From Rhizobium sophorae (lineage in GTDB: Bacteria; Pseudomonadota; Alphaproteobacteria; Rhizobiales; Rhizobiaceae), in the NCBI RefSeq assembly GCF_013087515.1, contig NZ_JABFCN010000028.1, forward strand, positions 161,910 to 225,909: a DNA stretch of 64,000 nt, in the 5' to 3' direction. This document shows positions 1 to 8,277 of the stretch, piece by piece. The notes below the pieces were generated by a model. It was not told the origin of the DNA and did not search any database. It saw nothing but the letters and a program-made list of their open reading frames with translations. Within the stretch, counting starts at the first letter, position 1, and each line of letters begins with the position of its first letter. A program made the position numbers and the translations under genes.

Positions 1-423
1 GCGGAAGTCAAATCGGCAGCGATTGAAGCTGATAGGCGCCAGAAACTCCTTGCTGCCTACTCAATCTTTAGGCTCACCGGTGAGGTTCACGCCGTGGTTT
101 CTTTCGCCACGAACAATCACCAAGGCGAGAACCCTATCATCCCACACTTCTCCGATAATCTTATTAGGAGAGTTGAAGCGGCCTATCCCCTTCAGAGCTA
201 TCTGAACAGGGAAAATCACATTGGGTTTCAGCTTCTGGATGCCGTCGTTCATGGCGAGACCCTGAATAACAAAGAGCAGGCGCTATACATCATCAATAGA
301 TTAAACGCGCTTCGCCAGGCTCTTACGCCTGCTATTGTCGGTTTGCCCAAAGGAGATGGCAGCCGAATTTACGGCAGTGATGGCATTACGCCTCTCGTTG
401 CCACCCCTGACGCCGATATATAA
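1..423 (+). CDS. 3' part of an unknown gene, cut by the window edge
   Basis: The frame is open from base 1 to a TAA stop at 421-423, giving at least 140 residues. The first visible ATG-type start is at 94, but the upstream codons (AEVKSAAIEADRRQ...) read like normal protein, so the true start lies outside the window. The visible part is soluble, with no membrane segment. I do not recognise the family. It contains a histidine- and asparagine-rich stretch (FATNNHQGEN) followed by helical-looking sequence. The next gene remnant follows after about 85 bases. Confidence 0.6.
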   Translation, partial: AEVKSAAIEADRRQKLLAAYSIFRLTGEVHAVVSFATNNHQGENPIIPHFSDNLIRRVEAAYPLQSYLNRENHIGFQLLDAVVHGETLNNKEQALYIINRLNALRQALTPAIVGLPKGDGSRIYGSDGITPLVATPDADI

Positions 424-507
424 GCGGGTGATTAAGATGATGTAGTCAGTTGCAGAGCCTTGATGTTGGGGTGTCGCGCTGACCGCCGGCCTGGGGTCCC
501 CGCATGA

Positions 508-780
508 CCGGCCTTTGCAGCGACCTGGATCGAGGCCGTGCTTCTCTCGATCGCGGGTGCCGCCCTCGGCATCCTCGCCTCCTGGCTCGCCTTCCACGGC
601 TGGCAGGCAAGCACGATGGGCGCCGACAATACCAAGATGGCCTTCCAGCTCGACGTCACCGCCGACGTCGCGCTCACCGCCGGCCTGCTGGGACTTGCCA
701 TCGGCATCATCGGCGGCGCGTTGCCGGCACTTGCGGCGACACGGCTGCCGCTGACCTCGGCTTTGCGGGCGAGGGGGTAG
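508..780 (+). pseudogene. Remnant: C-terminal end of an FtsX/MacB-like ABC permease
   Basis: The frame opens after a stop at 505-507 and encodes about 90 residues with two membrane helices (around LLSIAGAALGILASW and AGLLGLAIGIIGGALPA), ending in LPALAATRLPLTSALRARG. That is the usual tail of FtsX-family lipoprotein-release or MacB permeases, where the last helix leads into an A-x-R-x-P motif. A complete permease needs roughly 400 or 800 residues, so only the tail remains and no start codon or ribosome site fits. The last 45 bases recur at 2188-2232. Confidence 0.6.
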
Positions 781-817
781 AGGGTTGCTGCGTAAAAACT
801 CGCGGCACACGACTAGC

Positions 818-967
818 CCTCATCCTGAGGTGCGGAGGCCGCAGGCCGGAGCCTCGAAGGACGGGGGCGGGTGGCTGGACGCCCTACGGCGGCATCCGCA
901 TTGCCGGACGAGACGCCGGTGGCCTGCCTCGTCCTTCGGGGCCCCTTTAGGGCACCTCAGGATGAGG
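818..967. repeat. Intergenic palindromic repeat, family A, full copy
   Basis: The ends are perfect inverted repeats, CCTCATCCTGAGGTGC at 818-833 and its complement at 952-967. An inner pair is built on CGAAGGACG/CGTCCTTCG. The reverse complement of its right half matches 37199-37268 closely. This structure is typical of dispersed extragenic palindromes in alphaproteobacteria. Confidence 0.75.
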
Positions 968-1097
968 ATGGAGAGAAGTCGAGTTTGCTGGGCAGCACAC
1001 GTTTGACCTCACGAGCCTCCCAGCCAGACGGCACTCCGAAGGTAAAGCGCCGCAGCCTCATCTGTGCAGCCCACGGAAACTATGGCATAACTAAGCC

Positions 1098-2069
1098 ATG
1101 GCAATGAATGTCTTGGCGGTCCATCGCGACACGGTCGGGACGGAACAGGCGGGGGGCAGTTCGCTTGCCGCCGCCTATTCCGTCGGCATTTTCTGCTGGC
1201 TGCTGTCGGCCGGCGTCTATATCGCTGCGAAATGGGTCTCTTCAGAAATGCCGCCCTGGGCGCTCTGCTTCTGGCGCGTGCTGATCGCCTTCGCGATCCT
1301 GATGCCGATCGTGCGCCGGCATTTCGCCGAGATGGTCGCGCTCGCGCGGGCTCGCGCCCTCGAACTGCTTCTCATCGGCGGTGTGGGACTGGCGATCTGC
1401 CAGGGCATGATTTTTGTCGGCCTCGAACATGCCGATGCCACCACTGCCGGCATCATCATCGCCCTGATCCCGATCATCACCATGATCCTTGCCCGTTTGA
1501 TGCTGGCCGAGCCGATGGGACGCTGGCAGGTGATCGGATCGATCCTGGCCTTTCTCGGGATCGTGGTCATCATCATCAAGGGCAGTCCGGCCGCGCTGAT
1601 GCGGCTCGACTTCAACCCGGGTGAACTGTGGATCGTCGCCGGCGCGTTCTGTTTCAGTCTTTATACCGTCCTGCTCCGCCGCGCGAAATTCGACATGAAT
1701 CGCCTTGCGCTCCTGGTGCTGCTGCTCGGTGCGGCGGTGCTGACGGCGCTGCCCTTCTACCTGTTCGAGCTATTCTCAGACGAGCGCTCGACGCTCAACG
1801 GCAGCGGGCTCATCGCGCTCGCCTATGTCGCGATCCCCGGCGGGGCGGTCATGTACTACCTCTTCAATCGCAGCATCGAGGCACTGGGCGCGGCTCGGGC
1901 GGGCGTCCTCCTCTACATTCAGACCATCTTCATCGCCGTGCTCGCCTATCTGATCCTCGGCGAGCAGTTGCAACGCTATCACCTCGAAGGCGCGGCACTC
2001 ATCATCGCCGGCTTGCTTCTCATCATCCTGCTGAAGCCGAAGATCAAGGCCGAAGCGGCTACTGCATAA
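1098..2069 (+). CDS. EamA/DMT-family transporter (RhaT-like)
   Basis: 323 residues with about ten hydrophobic segments arranged as two EamA repeats, each near 140 residues. After a short hydrophilic N-terminus (MAMNVLAVHRDTVGT) the first helix starts around residue 26. The motif ASVISALEP-type helix end is represented by TTAGIIIALIPIITMILA in repeat 1 and ARAGVLLYIQTIFIAVLAY in repeat 2. Family members export amino acids, metabolites or drugs across the inner membrane; the substrate cannot be read from sequence. ATG at 1098 is followed in frame by ATG at 1104, and either could be used. Its stop codon lies inside a RIME-type palindrome, and the gene is bracketed by two copies of a permease tail. 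Confidence 0.85.
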   Translation: MAMNVLAVHRDTVGTEQAGGSSLAAAYSVGIFCWLLSAGVYIAAKWVSSEMPPWALCFWRVLIAFAILMPIVRRHFAEMVALARARALELLLIGGVGLAICQGMIFVGLEHADATTAGIIIALIPIITMILARLMLAEPMGRWQVIGSILAFLGIVVIIIKGSPAALMRLDFNPGELWIVAGAFCFSLYTVLLRRAKFDMNRLALLVLLLGAAVLTALPFYLFELFSDERSTLNGSGLIALAYVAIPGGAVMYYLFNRSIEALGAARAGVLLYIQTIFIAVLAYLILGEQLQRYHLEGAALIIAGLLLIILLKPKIKAEAATA

Positions 2070-2166
2070 TTCCTTAAATCAGGATCGATTTAAGGATAAA
2101 ATTATGCAGCAATTCAAAGTGCTACAGCGTCCTTTGCGCGTCTGAAAAGACGCGCGGCGCTGTAGG
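2062..2166. repeat. RIME-type intergenic element, copy 1
   Basis: Two consecutive hairpins. The first pairs CTGCATAATT...CTTAAAT with ATTTAAG...AATTATGCAG and contains the eamA stop codon. The second is built on GCTACAGCG...GCGCGTC/GACGCGC...GCTGTAG. The same pieces recur at 7758-7816 and 49298-49402. The layout fits Rhizobium-specific intergenic mosaic elements. The first hairpin may also act as the eamA terminator. Confidence 0.75.
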
Positions 2167-2187
2167 GCCTGAGGTCTCCCCATCGCT

Positions 2188-2232
2188 GCGACATGGTTGC
2201 CGCTGACCTCGGCTTTGAGGGCGAGGGGGTAG
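2188..2232 (+). pseudogene. Second copy of the permease 3' end (45 bases)
   Basis: This 45-base block matches 736-780 with three mismatches and reads ATWLPLTSALRARG-stop, as in the upstream copy (ATRLPLTSALRARG-stop). No upstream coding sequence belongs to it; it directly abuts RIME copy 1. It marks a former duplication or recombination boundary around the eamA gene. Confidence 0.7.
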
Positions 2233-2595
2233 TGTTTCACCTTGGAGTGCGCCTTTCGCTTACGCTCAAGGCGTTCGTCGCTGGCGCTCGTCACCCCCTG
2301 AGCGCAAGCGAAGGCAAGAATCACATGGCGCACAGACCGAAGGCGACGTATGCCTCGCGCAAACACGCCGCGATTTATTCACCTCGAAGTCGCCGATTTC
2401 TCGGGCCAAGTTGTAACTTTGGTCACACCAGGCAATTGCCTGTGGAATGAGGCGCGCGAACTCGCCCGCTGCCCCATTGACAACATCTTATCGCCTTCTT
2501 GCCGTGGCCGGTTGCCCTCCGCCGCATCCGATCGGCCGATCCTGGGCGATTCCGGCGGCGACTTAGCGATCCGACGAACAGGGCAACATGGCGAT

Positions 2596-4083
2596 ATGAC
2601 AGTCTACTATGTGAACTCAGCGACTGGCTCCGACCGCAACAGCGGAACGGCCCAGAAATCGGCTTTTGAGACTTTGTCCAAAGTGGAATCCTTGAAGCTG
2701 AAACCCGGCGACAGCGTGCTCCTTGCCAAGGGGAGCGTGTTCAACGAGCAGTTCGATATCAAATATTCCGGCAGCGAGAGTGCGCCGATCAAGATCGGCA
2801 GTTACGGGACGGGTGCGGCACCCGTCATCCACAGCAGCGGCGACGGCATCCACAGTCTCTATGCCTCGAACATCGTCATCGAGAACCTGAAGATATCGAA
2901 TACCGGCGGTGCGGGCATCTATGGCGGCAGTGTCACGAACTGGACGGTCCGCGACGTCGAGATCGCCAAGACGGGATTGTCGGAAAACGCAGGCGCCGTC
3001 ACCTTCCGGAGCAGCAAGAACGTGACGGTCGAAGACAGCAAGATATCGGGCGTCAAAGGCGACGGCTTCTGGATCGAAAAGGTCGCCGGCGTCAAGCTTC
3101 TCAACAATACCGTGACCAGCGCGAGCGGCTCGACGGCCGATGCCGTGCAGATGAACGACAGCAGCAATATTCTGATCAAGGGCAATCATCTCGACCAGAC
3201 GCATGCCAGCAGCCCCAAGGGCGTCATCGCGCTCGTCAGGCCCACCAATGCGGTTGTCGAGGACAATGTGATCACCGGCGGCGGCTTCGGCATCAGCGCG
3301 CAGGCGGGCAAGAACGTTGCCATCCGCGACAATGACATATCCGGATATCACGGTTACAGCTGGTCCTTCGCCGTCGGTCTCGGCGACCAGGGCAATGCGC
3401 GGGACTATGATATTTCAGGCAACCATATTCATGACGGCGCGTGGGGCGTTGCCGTCAGCGGCCCCATCGGTGCCAGCTATAGCCGCACGAATATCAAGGT
3501 TCACGACAACGTCTTCGACGACCTCTCGCAGGCGGCGCTGAAGGTCGACAGGCCGGCATCCGGCTCCTTCACCAACAATACGATCGAGACCGGCACCAAG
3601 GCCACCAGCATATCGCCGGCCATTGCCGACGCGCATACCTTCACGGTCAAAGGCAACCATACGGTCGCCAATGTCGAGACCGCGCTGGCAAGCCCGGTTG
3701 CGAAGACTGCGGCAGTGATGGAGGCCTCCGCGGATCCGGCGGTAATCGCCGTCCATGACAATTTGAAGATCTTCACCGATACGGGCGACGCCCATCGCGG
3801 CAATCTCCTCGAAAACGACAGCTCGGACAATGACACCCTGGTGCTTCGGCGCTTCGGGGAGGAAACCGTCGGCAAGCACGGGCTGACGCTGACCGGGGAA
3901 TATGGTGAGATCCACGTGGACCGGGAAGGCAACTATGCCTACACGCTCGATGAAACGAAGCTCCCTGACCATAGCGGACATGTGAGCGAGTCGTTCAGCT
4001 ACGGGATCAACGATGGAAGCTCGCACCATAGCGACGGGGATACGCTGACCGTCTTCATCCATCTGGATGGCTTGCTGAGCTGA
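2596..4083 (+). CDS. Right-handed parallel beta-helix protein, copy 1
   Basis: 495 residues from ATG 2596. The frame is open further upstream (to 2350), but that part is proline/arginine-rich and unlike the paralogue, while TVYYVNSATGSDRNSGT matches the start of the next gene. Residues about 1-370 form a pectate-lyase-like beta-helix with repeated N-I-x-I-x-x-N and x-V-x-D-N coils. Residues about 385-495 form a VCBS/cadherin-like domain (GNLLENDSS, YGEIHVDREGNYAYTL, SFSYGINDG). No Sec signal peptide is visible, and the architecture fits type I export to the cell surface, although RTX nonapeptides are absent. A polysaccharide-binding or lyase role is plausible; no catalytic residues were assigned. 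Confidence 0.75.
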   Translation: MTVYYVNSATGSDRNSGTAQKSAFETLSKVESLKLKPGDSVLLAKGSVFNEQFDIKYSGSESAPIKIGSYGTGAAPVIHSSGDGIHSLYASNIVIENLKISNTGGAGIYGGSVTNWTVRDVEIAKTGLSENAGAVTFRSSKNVTVEDSKISGVKGDGFWIEKVAGVKLLNNTVTSASGSTADAVQMNDSSNILIKGNHLDQTHASSPKGVIALVRPTNAVVEDNVITGGGFGISAQAGKNVAIRDNDISGYHGYSWSFAVGLGDQGNARDYDISGNHIHDGAWGVAVSGPIGASYSRTNIKVHDNVFDDLSQAALKVDRPASGSFTNNTIETGTKATSISPAIADAHTFTVKGNHTVANVETALASPVAKTAAVMEASADPAVIAVHDNLKIFTDTGDAHRGNLLENDSSDNDTLVLRRFGEETVGKHGLTLTGEYGEIHVDREGNYAYTLDETKLPDHSGHVSESFSYGINDGSSHHSDGDTLTVFIHLDGLLS

Positions 4084-4528
4084 GGTGAATGTGCCGGGAG
4101 CCGGCGCGACGCCGGGAGGCGTTCCTTCCGGGGAAGCGTTGCTCTCGCCATCAAATGGCTCCGCAGTGTCCCTCATCCGGCTGCCGCCGGGTGAGGGTAA
4201 GGGGCTGCAATACGGCCTCAACCTTTCCGGCTTGCGACTGACCTGAAACAGGACGTCTCACCTCCGCGACCATACGTCGCCGAGGTGTACGGTTGTCATT
4301 CATTAACCTTTCGGTCGTTATTTAGTAGATTGTTTTCGTATAAGTTGTCATTTCCAGGATACGCCTCCGCCAGGCGTTCTCGGGACCAAGGCAGACCCAC
4401 AGGGTCTGCTGACCGTCGTGAGGGCAATATCGAAGGCCTTTTGACATGGCCTTTAGCCCCGACCGCATCCGATCCACGCGTCGCAGCCGATTCAGACGGC
4501 TGCGCGGGCAATTCGAGAACAAGGCGAT
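4084..4528. other. Intergenic region between the beta-helix paralogues
   Basis: 445 bases. No convincing gene. The middle (about 4295-4350) is AT-rich and probably holds the promoter of the second beta-helix gene. The stretch 4170-4205 resembles the common rhizobial extragenic sequence with CCCTCATCCGG and CCGGGTGAGGG arms. Confidence 0.5.
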
Positions 4529-6022
4529 ATGGCAATCTATTATGTGAATCCAGCGACAGGCTCCAACAGTAACAATGGAACGAGCGAAGACACGCCGTTT
4601 GCATCGTTCTGGGCGGTGGAAAACTTGAAGCTGCAGCCGGGCGACAGCGTGCTGCTCGCCGCCGGAAGCGTGTTCAACGATCAGCTTGACCTTAAATACT
4701 CCGGCAGCGTTACGGCTCCGATTACGATCGGCAGTTATGGTGTCGGCGATGCGCCGGTCATCCATAGCCCCAACGACGGCATCCACAGCCTCTATGCCTC
4801 GAACATCGTCATCGAGAACATCAAGATCTCCGACACTGGCGGTGCGGCCATCTATGGCGGCAGTGTTTCGAACTGGACGGTCCGCAACGTCGAGGTCGAT
4901 CACACCGGACTGGCTGGCAAGTCAGGTTCGATCACCTTCCGGACCGGCTCGAACATCACCATCGAAAACAGTACGATCAACGACGTCAACGGCGACGGCG
5001 TCTGGATCGAAAAAGTCAACGGCGTCAACTTTCTCAACAACACCGTCACGAACGCCCACGGCACCGCGGCCGATGCCGTCCAGATAAACGACAGCAGCAA
5101 TATCGTGATCAGCGGCAATTATCTCGACCAGACGGGCGCCGCTACGCCGAAGGGCGTCATCGCGCTCGTTCGGACCGTAAATGCCTTGGTCGAGGACAAC
5201 GCGATCATCGGCGGTGGCTTCGGGATCGGCGCTCAAGCCGGCACCAACGTCGCTATCCACGACAACGATATTTCAGGCTATGGCGGCTACAGCTGGTCCT
5301 ACGCCATCGGTCTCGGCGACCAAGGCAATACGCGGGACTACGATATATCGGGCAACTATATCCACGATGGCGTATGGGGCGTGGTGGTCAGCGCCGCCGG
5401 CACGACCAGCTACGTTCGCGAGGGTATCGAGATCCACAACAACGTCTTCGACGACCTGACTCAGGCAGCGCTGAAGGTCGACAGGCCGGCATCCGGCTCC
5501 TTCCACGACAATGTCATCGCCAGCGATGTCAAGCCCTACAGCATATCTCCCGCCATCATCGCCGCGAACACCTTTCCCGTCAGCAACAACACGACGCTCG
5601 ACGAGGCCCAGGCGACGATGCTTGCGAACAGCGATAGTCTCGCCGTCGGCGATACGACGCACACGGACACGGCGCCTGCGCTTGTCGCAACCCATGACAG
5701 CCTGAAAATTTCCTCCGATCTGGATGGCGCCCATTACGGCAATCTCCTCGAAAACGACAGCTCGGCCAATGGAACCCTGCTGCTTCGCCGCTTCGAGGGC
5801 GAATTCGTCGACAAGGACGGCGTGACGCTAACCGGCCAATACGGCTCCATCCATGTCGACAGTGACGGCGATTACACCTACACGGCCGACGCGGCAAAGC
5901 TCGCCGGACTCAGCGGAGACGTGAGCGACACCTTCCACTACAAGATTTCCGATGGGACTTCACTGCATTTCGACACGGATACGCTGAGCATCTCCATCCA
6001 TATGGATGACCTGCTGAGCTGA
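4529..6022 (+). CDS. Right-handed parallel beta-helix protein, copy 2
   Basis: 497 residues, collinear with the preceding gene over its whole length. It has the same N-terminus (AIYYVNPATGSNSNNGT), the same coils (SLYASNIVIEN, GVIALVR, NDISGY.GYSWS, VFDDL.QAALKVDRPASGSF) and the same C-terminal VCBS-like domain ending DTLSISIHMDDLLS. The start ATG is preceded by AAGGCGAT. There is no signal peptide, so type I secretion is the most likely export route if the protein is extracellular. The pair is a clear tandem duplication with substitutions spread throughout, so both copies appear maintained. Possible roles are exopolysaccharide processing or surface attachment. Confidence 0.75.
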   Translation: MAIYYVNPATGSNSNNGTSEDTPFASFWAVENLKLQPGDSVLLAAGSVFNDQLDLKYSGSVTAPITIGSYGVGDAPVIHSPNDGIHSLYASNIVIENIKISDTGGAAIYGGSVSNWTVRNVEVDHTGLAGKSGSITFRTGSNITIENSTINDVNGDGVWIEKVNGVNFLNNTVTNAHGTAADAVQINDSSNIVISGNYLDQTGAATPKGVIALVRTVNALVEDNAIIGGGFGIGAQAGTNVAIHDNDISGYGGYSWSYAIGLGDQGNTRDYDISGNYIHDGVWGVVVSAAGTTSYVREGIEIHNNVFDDLTQAALKVDRPASGSFHDNVIASDVKPYSISPAIIAANTFPVSNNTTLDEAQATMLANSDSLAVGDTTHTDTAPALVATHDSLKISSDLDGAHYGNLLENDSSANGTLLLRRFEGEFVDKDGVTLTGQYGSIHVDSDGDYTYTADAAKLAGLSGDVSDTFHYKISDGTSLHFDTDTLSISIHMDDLLS

Positions 6023-6084
6023 CAGGGATGCCGGCAGCAAATGGCGTTGCATCATCGCGGGCCTTCCGCCCAGCACTTGCGAAG

Positions 6085-6366
6085 TCATTGATCGCCGAGC
6101 AGGATCTTGATGACGTCGACTTCGATTTCCGCGCAGATTATCTCGTATTCGGTGATGATTGCGGGATCGGCCGATCTATCCCGGCGCATGCGATCGAGGA
6201 CGGCGCAGGCTTCGCCATAGGTGCCGCACAATTCGTAAAAATGGGGCTGGCTCGCCGCGGCCGCTCTGATCGTTGCCCGCGTCGCAGGCAGCCTCATCAT
6301 CAGCCTGGCCAGGCCTTGTTCCGCGACTTGCCGGGTGATATGGGCTACGCCTTCTTTCCTGACCAT
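6085..6366 (-). CDS. Small conserved-looking hypothetical protein
   Basis: 93 residues from ATG 6366 (MVRKEGVAHITRQVAEQGLA). The longer frame upstream has poor composition and is probably not translated. The protein is soluble and helical, with the segment HFYELCGTYGEACAVLDRM and an acidic C-terminus (EYEIICAEIEVDVIKILLGDQ). No family recognised. It lies downstream of the sigma/anti-sigma pair on the same strand, about 135 bases away, and converges with the beta-helix gene. Confidence 0.5.
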   Translation of the reverse strand: MVRKEGVAHITRQVAEQGLARLMMRLPATRATIRAAAASQPHFYELCGTYGEACAVLDRMRRDRSADPAIITEYEIICAEIEVDVIKILLGDQ

Positions 6367-6502
6367 GCCATCATTCCTCGCTGCCTGTGTTTTCCTATCC
6401 AGGGGGTACGCAGGACTCATCCCCGGAGTAGTACGCAGGAATGCCGCATCTGGTTTCATGCCGGATGAAGGATTGTCGGCGCTACGCTGCAAACAGCCGG
6501 TG

Positions 6503-7147
6503 CTACCAGCGCAGCAGGCGGGGCCCGAGCAGCGCGCCGATGGCGCCGGTCAGGAGGATGCCGAGCGAATACCAGAGGGTGACGAAGGGCAGGCCGTTTT
6601 CCGTGCAGAACCAGGAATAGACCCAGGCGCCGGACGCGCCGGCGGCAATGCCGGCGATGAAGCCGGTCACCCCGAGGTTGCTTGGCGCGCCGCCGCGCAG
6701 CACCCAGGTATTTGCGATCAGGATCGGCATGGCAAAGGCAAAGATCAGCAGCGGGCAATGCAGGGCGGAGGAGCCGAGCACAAGCGCGGGGTAGCTTGCG
6801 GCCGGCGACAAAGCGAGCTGAATGACCGCCATGACGGCGAGGGCGAGCATGATGGCCGCGGCAATCCCAAAAAAGCGCTCCTCCGAGCCATCCGGCCGGG
6901 ACAGGCGGTAAACGGCTGCGAAGGCGGCGATTGCAAGCAAGCCATTGTAGGCGGACTTGATCCAGAAGACCGGCAGCATCAGCGCCTGCGCCATGTCGGT
7001 GCGAAGGCCGAGGACGATAAGCATCAGCAGCAGCGAGACTGCCAGAGCTGGCAGGATGGCGAGCGCGAAGCGGCGTTCGAGCGCATGCCTCGGCACCGGT
7101 TTCAGATCCCGAACAAGGCTGTCGATCACGTCCTCAGTCTCTCTCAC
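6503..7147 (-). CDS. nrsF: NrsF-type (DUF1109) membrane anti-sigma factor
   Basis: 214 residues with six hydrophobic helices after a short cytoplasmic N-terminus (MRETEDVIDSLVRDLKPV), the DUF1109 architecture. Cys131 (SALHCPLL) and Cys181 (YSWFCTENG) match the conserved cysteine pair that the Caulobacter NrsF family uses to sense metal or oxidative stress. It starts inside the last codons of the ECF sigma gene (4-base ATGA-type overlap, 7144-7147), so the two are translationally coupled. Role: holds the sigma factor at the inner membrane until the cysteines react. The family call is firm; the inducing signal is inferred. Confidence 0.85.
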   Translation of the reverse strand: MRETEDVIDSLVRDLKPVPRHALERRFALAILPALAVSLLLMLIVLGLRTDMAQALMLPVFWIKSAYNGLLAIAAFAAVYRLSRPDGSEERFFGIAAAIMLALAVMAVIQLALSPAASYPALVLGSSALHCPLLIFAFAMPILIANTWVLRGGAPSNLGVTGFIAGIAAGASGAWVYSWFCTENGLPFVTLWYSLGILLTGAIGALLGPRLLRW

Positions 7148-7692
7148 ATCCCACCTCGCAATCTTGCCGCCAGCGCCTTGATGCCCCTGTGAACGCCGAC
7201 CTTGACCGCCGATTCCGACTGTCCGGTGCGGCTTGCCGTGTCGGCCACCGACTGCCCCTCGAGCTTGACCTGACGGATAAGCTCCTGCTGGTGCTGCGGC
7301 AGACCGTTCAACAGCCGTTCGACATCCATGCGCGCTGCAATCGCATCCTCCCTGAAGTCGTCTTCGATCTCCTCGTCCAGTTCCATTTCCGCCTTATACC
7401 GGCCGCCATGCTTTCGGTGGTGGTCGATCAGCTTGTAGCGGGCAATCGAGAAGAACCACGCGGTGAACGGCCGCTCCCTGTCATAGGTCGCTCGGCGCGC
7501 ATGCAGCGCCAGCAAGGTCTCCTGCACGAGATCTTCCGTGTCGGATTTCGCCGTGGCGCCGATCCGCCCGCCATAATAACCGACGAGCAGGGTTCGCAAC
7601 GTCACGAGCAGACGCCGATAGGCTGCCTCGTCCCCGTCGAGGGAAAGAAGCATCAGCATCTTCAGTGCTTGTTCCGAATGGGCGCTCGTCAT
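7144..7692 (-). CDS. sigF: ECF RNA polymerase sigma factor (SigF-like, NrsF-controlled)
   Basis: 182 residues from ATG 7692. Region 2 spans about residues 15-90 (DTEDLVQETLLALHARR and FTAWFFSIARYKLIDHHRK). Region 4 spans about 125-178 (LPQHQQELIRQVKLEGQSV, then the helix-turn-helix ADTASRTGQSESAVKVGVHRG). The frame is open far upstream, but that extension overlaps the divergent MxKDx gene and its promoter. Pairing with NrsF identifies the class known from Caulobacter SigF. A GTAACC-N15-CGAA element lies upstream on this strand (7709-7733), suggesting autoregulation. Confidence is high for an ECF sigma factor and moderate for the SigF name. Confidence 0.88.
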   Translation of the reverse strand: MTSAHSEQALKMLMLLSLDGDEAAYRRLLVTLRTLLVGYYGGRIGATAKSDTEDLVQETLLALHARRATYDRERPFTAWFFSIARYKLIDHHRKHGGRYKAEMELDEEIEDDFREDAIAARMDVERLLNGLPQHQQELIRQVKLEGQSVADTASRTGQSESAVKVGVHRGIKALAARLRGGM

Positions 7693-7708
7693 GTCGTCTG
7701 CAATATTA

Positions 7709-7733
7709 TTCGGGTGGATGACGCTTTGGTTAC
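7709..7733 (-). promoter_or_regulatory. Putative ECF promoter of the sigma/nrsF operon
   Basis: On the minus strand, GTAACC (7733-7728) is followed after 15 bases by CGAA (7712-7709), 17 bases before the sigma ATG. This is the -35/-10 signature known for Caulobacter SigF-dependent promoters, with a spacer one base shorter than in the divergent promoter. Confidence 0.6.
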
Positions 7734-7757
7734 AGGCGGGTTCAAAAATCTTCCGGC

Positions 7758-7816
7758 GGCAATTCAAAGTGTACAGCGTCACTTGCGCGTCTCCAAAAGC
7801 CGCGCGGCGCTGTAGC
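7758..7816. repeat. RIME-type element, copy 2 (partial)
   Basis: It shares GCAATTCAAAGT, TACAGCGTC, TTGCGCGTCT and CGCGCGGCGCTGTAG with copy 1 but lacks the AT-rich first hairpin. It is inserted between the two divergent ECF-type promoters without disrupting either. Confidence 0.7.
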
Positions 7817-7838
7817 GCTATCACATAAGCGTGAGGCT

Positions 7839-7864
7839 GTAACCGCCTTCGCAAAGGGATCGAA
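7839..7864 (+). promoter_or_regulatory. Putative ECF promoter of the MxKDx gene
   Basis: GTAACC at 7839-7844, a 16-base spacer, and CGAA at 7861-7864, 62 bases before the start codon. It matches the GTAACC-N16-CGAA pattern of SigF targets and mirrors the promoter in front of the sigma gene. Confidence 0.65.
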
Positions 7865-7926
7865 TTCAGGACTGTGAGCCGTCGGCGGGTGCCGGCGGAC
7901 ATGTCAATCGTTCCGAGGAGACCCTC

Positions 7927-8196
7927 ATGAGCAAGATCCTTTCCAGCCTCGCCGCCTGCACCTTCGTCATCGGCCTGTCGCTTGCCGGCGCCGCCAGCGC
8001 CCAAAGCAGCGATGCCATGAAGAAAGACAGCATGAAGACCGACACGATGTCGAAGGATGCGATGTCCAAGGATGCGATGTCGAAGGACGCAATGGCGACC
8101 GGCAGCACGAAGGCCGACTGCATGCACAATGCCGGCATGGAGAAGGACACGATGAAGAAGGACACGATGATGAAGGCCTGCGACGCGATGAAATAA
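7927..8196 (+). CDS. Exported pentapeptide MxKDx-repeat protein
   Basis: 89 residues. A signal peptide (about 1-26, ending GAASAQS) is followed by tandem pentapeptides of the MxKDx type: MKKDS, MKTDT, MSKDA three times, later MEKDT, MKKDT. It fits the penta-MxKDx family. Residues about 60-85 carry two cysteines (KADCMHNAG, KACDAMK). The ATG follows GAGGAGACCCTC, a good ribosome site. Methionine- and cysteine-rich periplasmic peptides could buffer metals or serve as oxidant targets for the molybdoenzyme encoded downstream; this is inference. Its promoter matches the neighbouring ECF sigma factor. Confidence 0.8.
   Translation: MSKILSSLAACTFVIGLSLAGAASAQSSDAMKKDSMKTDTMSKDAMSKDAMSKDAMATGSTKADCMHNAGMEKDTMKKDTMMKACDAMK
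8046..8090 (+). repeat. Three 15-base tandem repeats coding MSKDA
   Basis: Three consecutive units of GATGTCGAAGGATGC type with one or two changes each, inside the MxKDx gene. Exact in-frame 15-base units make the repeat number prone to change by slippage. Confidence 0.8.
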
Positions 8197-8205
8197 GCTT
8201 TAGCC

Positions 8206-8237
8206 GCGGCCGCTGAAACTATTTGGCCAGCGGCCGC
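8206..8237 (+). terminator. Strong hairpin after the MxKDx gene
   Basis: GCGGCCGCTG at 8206-8215 pairs perfectly with CAGCGGCCGC at 8228-8237, followed by GTCCTTTCT. It lies between the MxKDx gene and the cytochrome gene, so it may terminate most transcripts and leave reduced read-through into the redox genes. Confidence 0.6.
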
Positions 8238-8277
8238 GTCCTTTCTCACGAAGACCTTTCGATCCGGAGGAACTACA

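Noticed and set aside
2350..2595. 82-residue N-terminal extension of the first beta-helix protein
   Set aside because: Absent from the collinear paralogue, no signal peptide, and the composition changes at the inner ATG.
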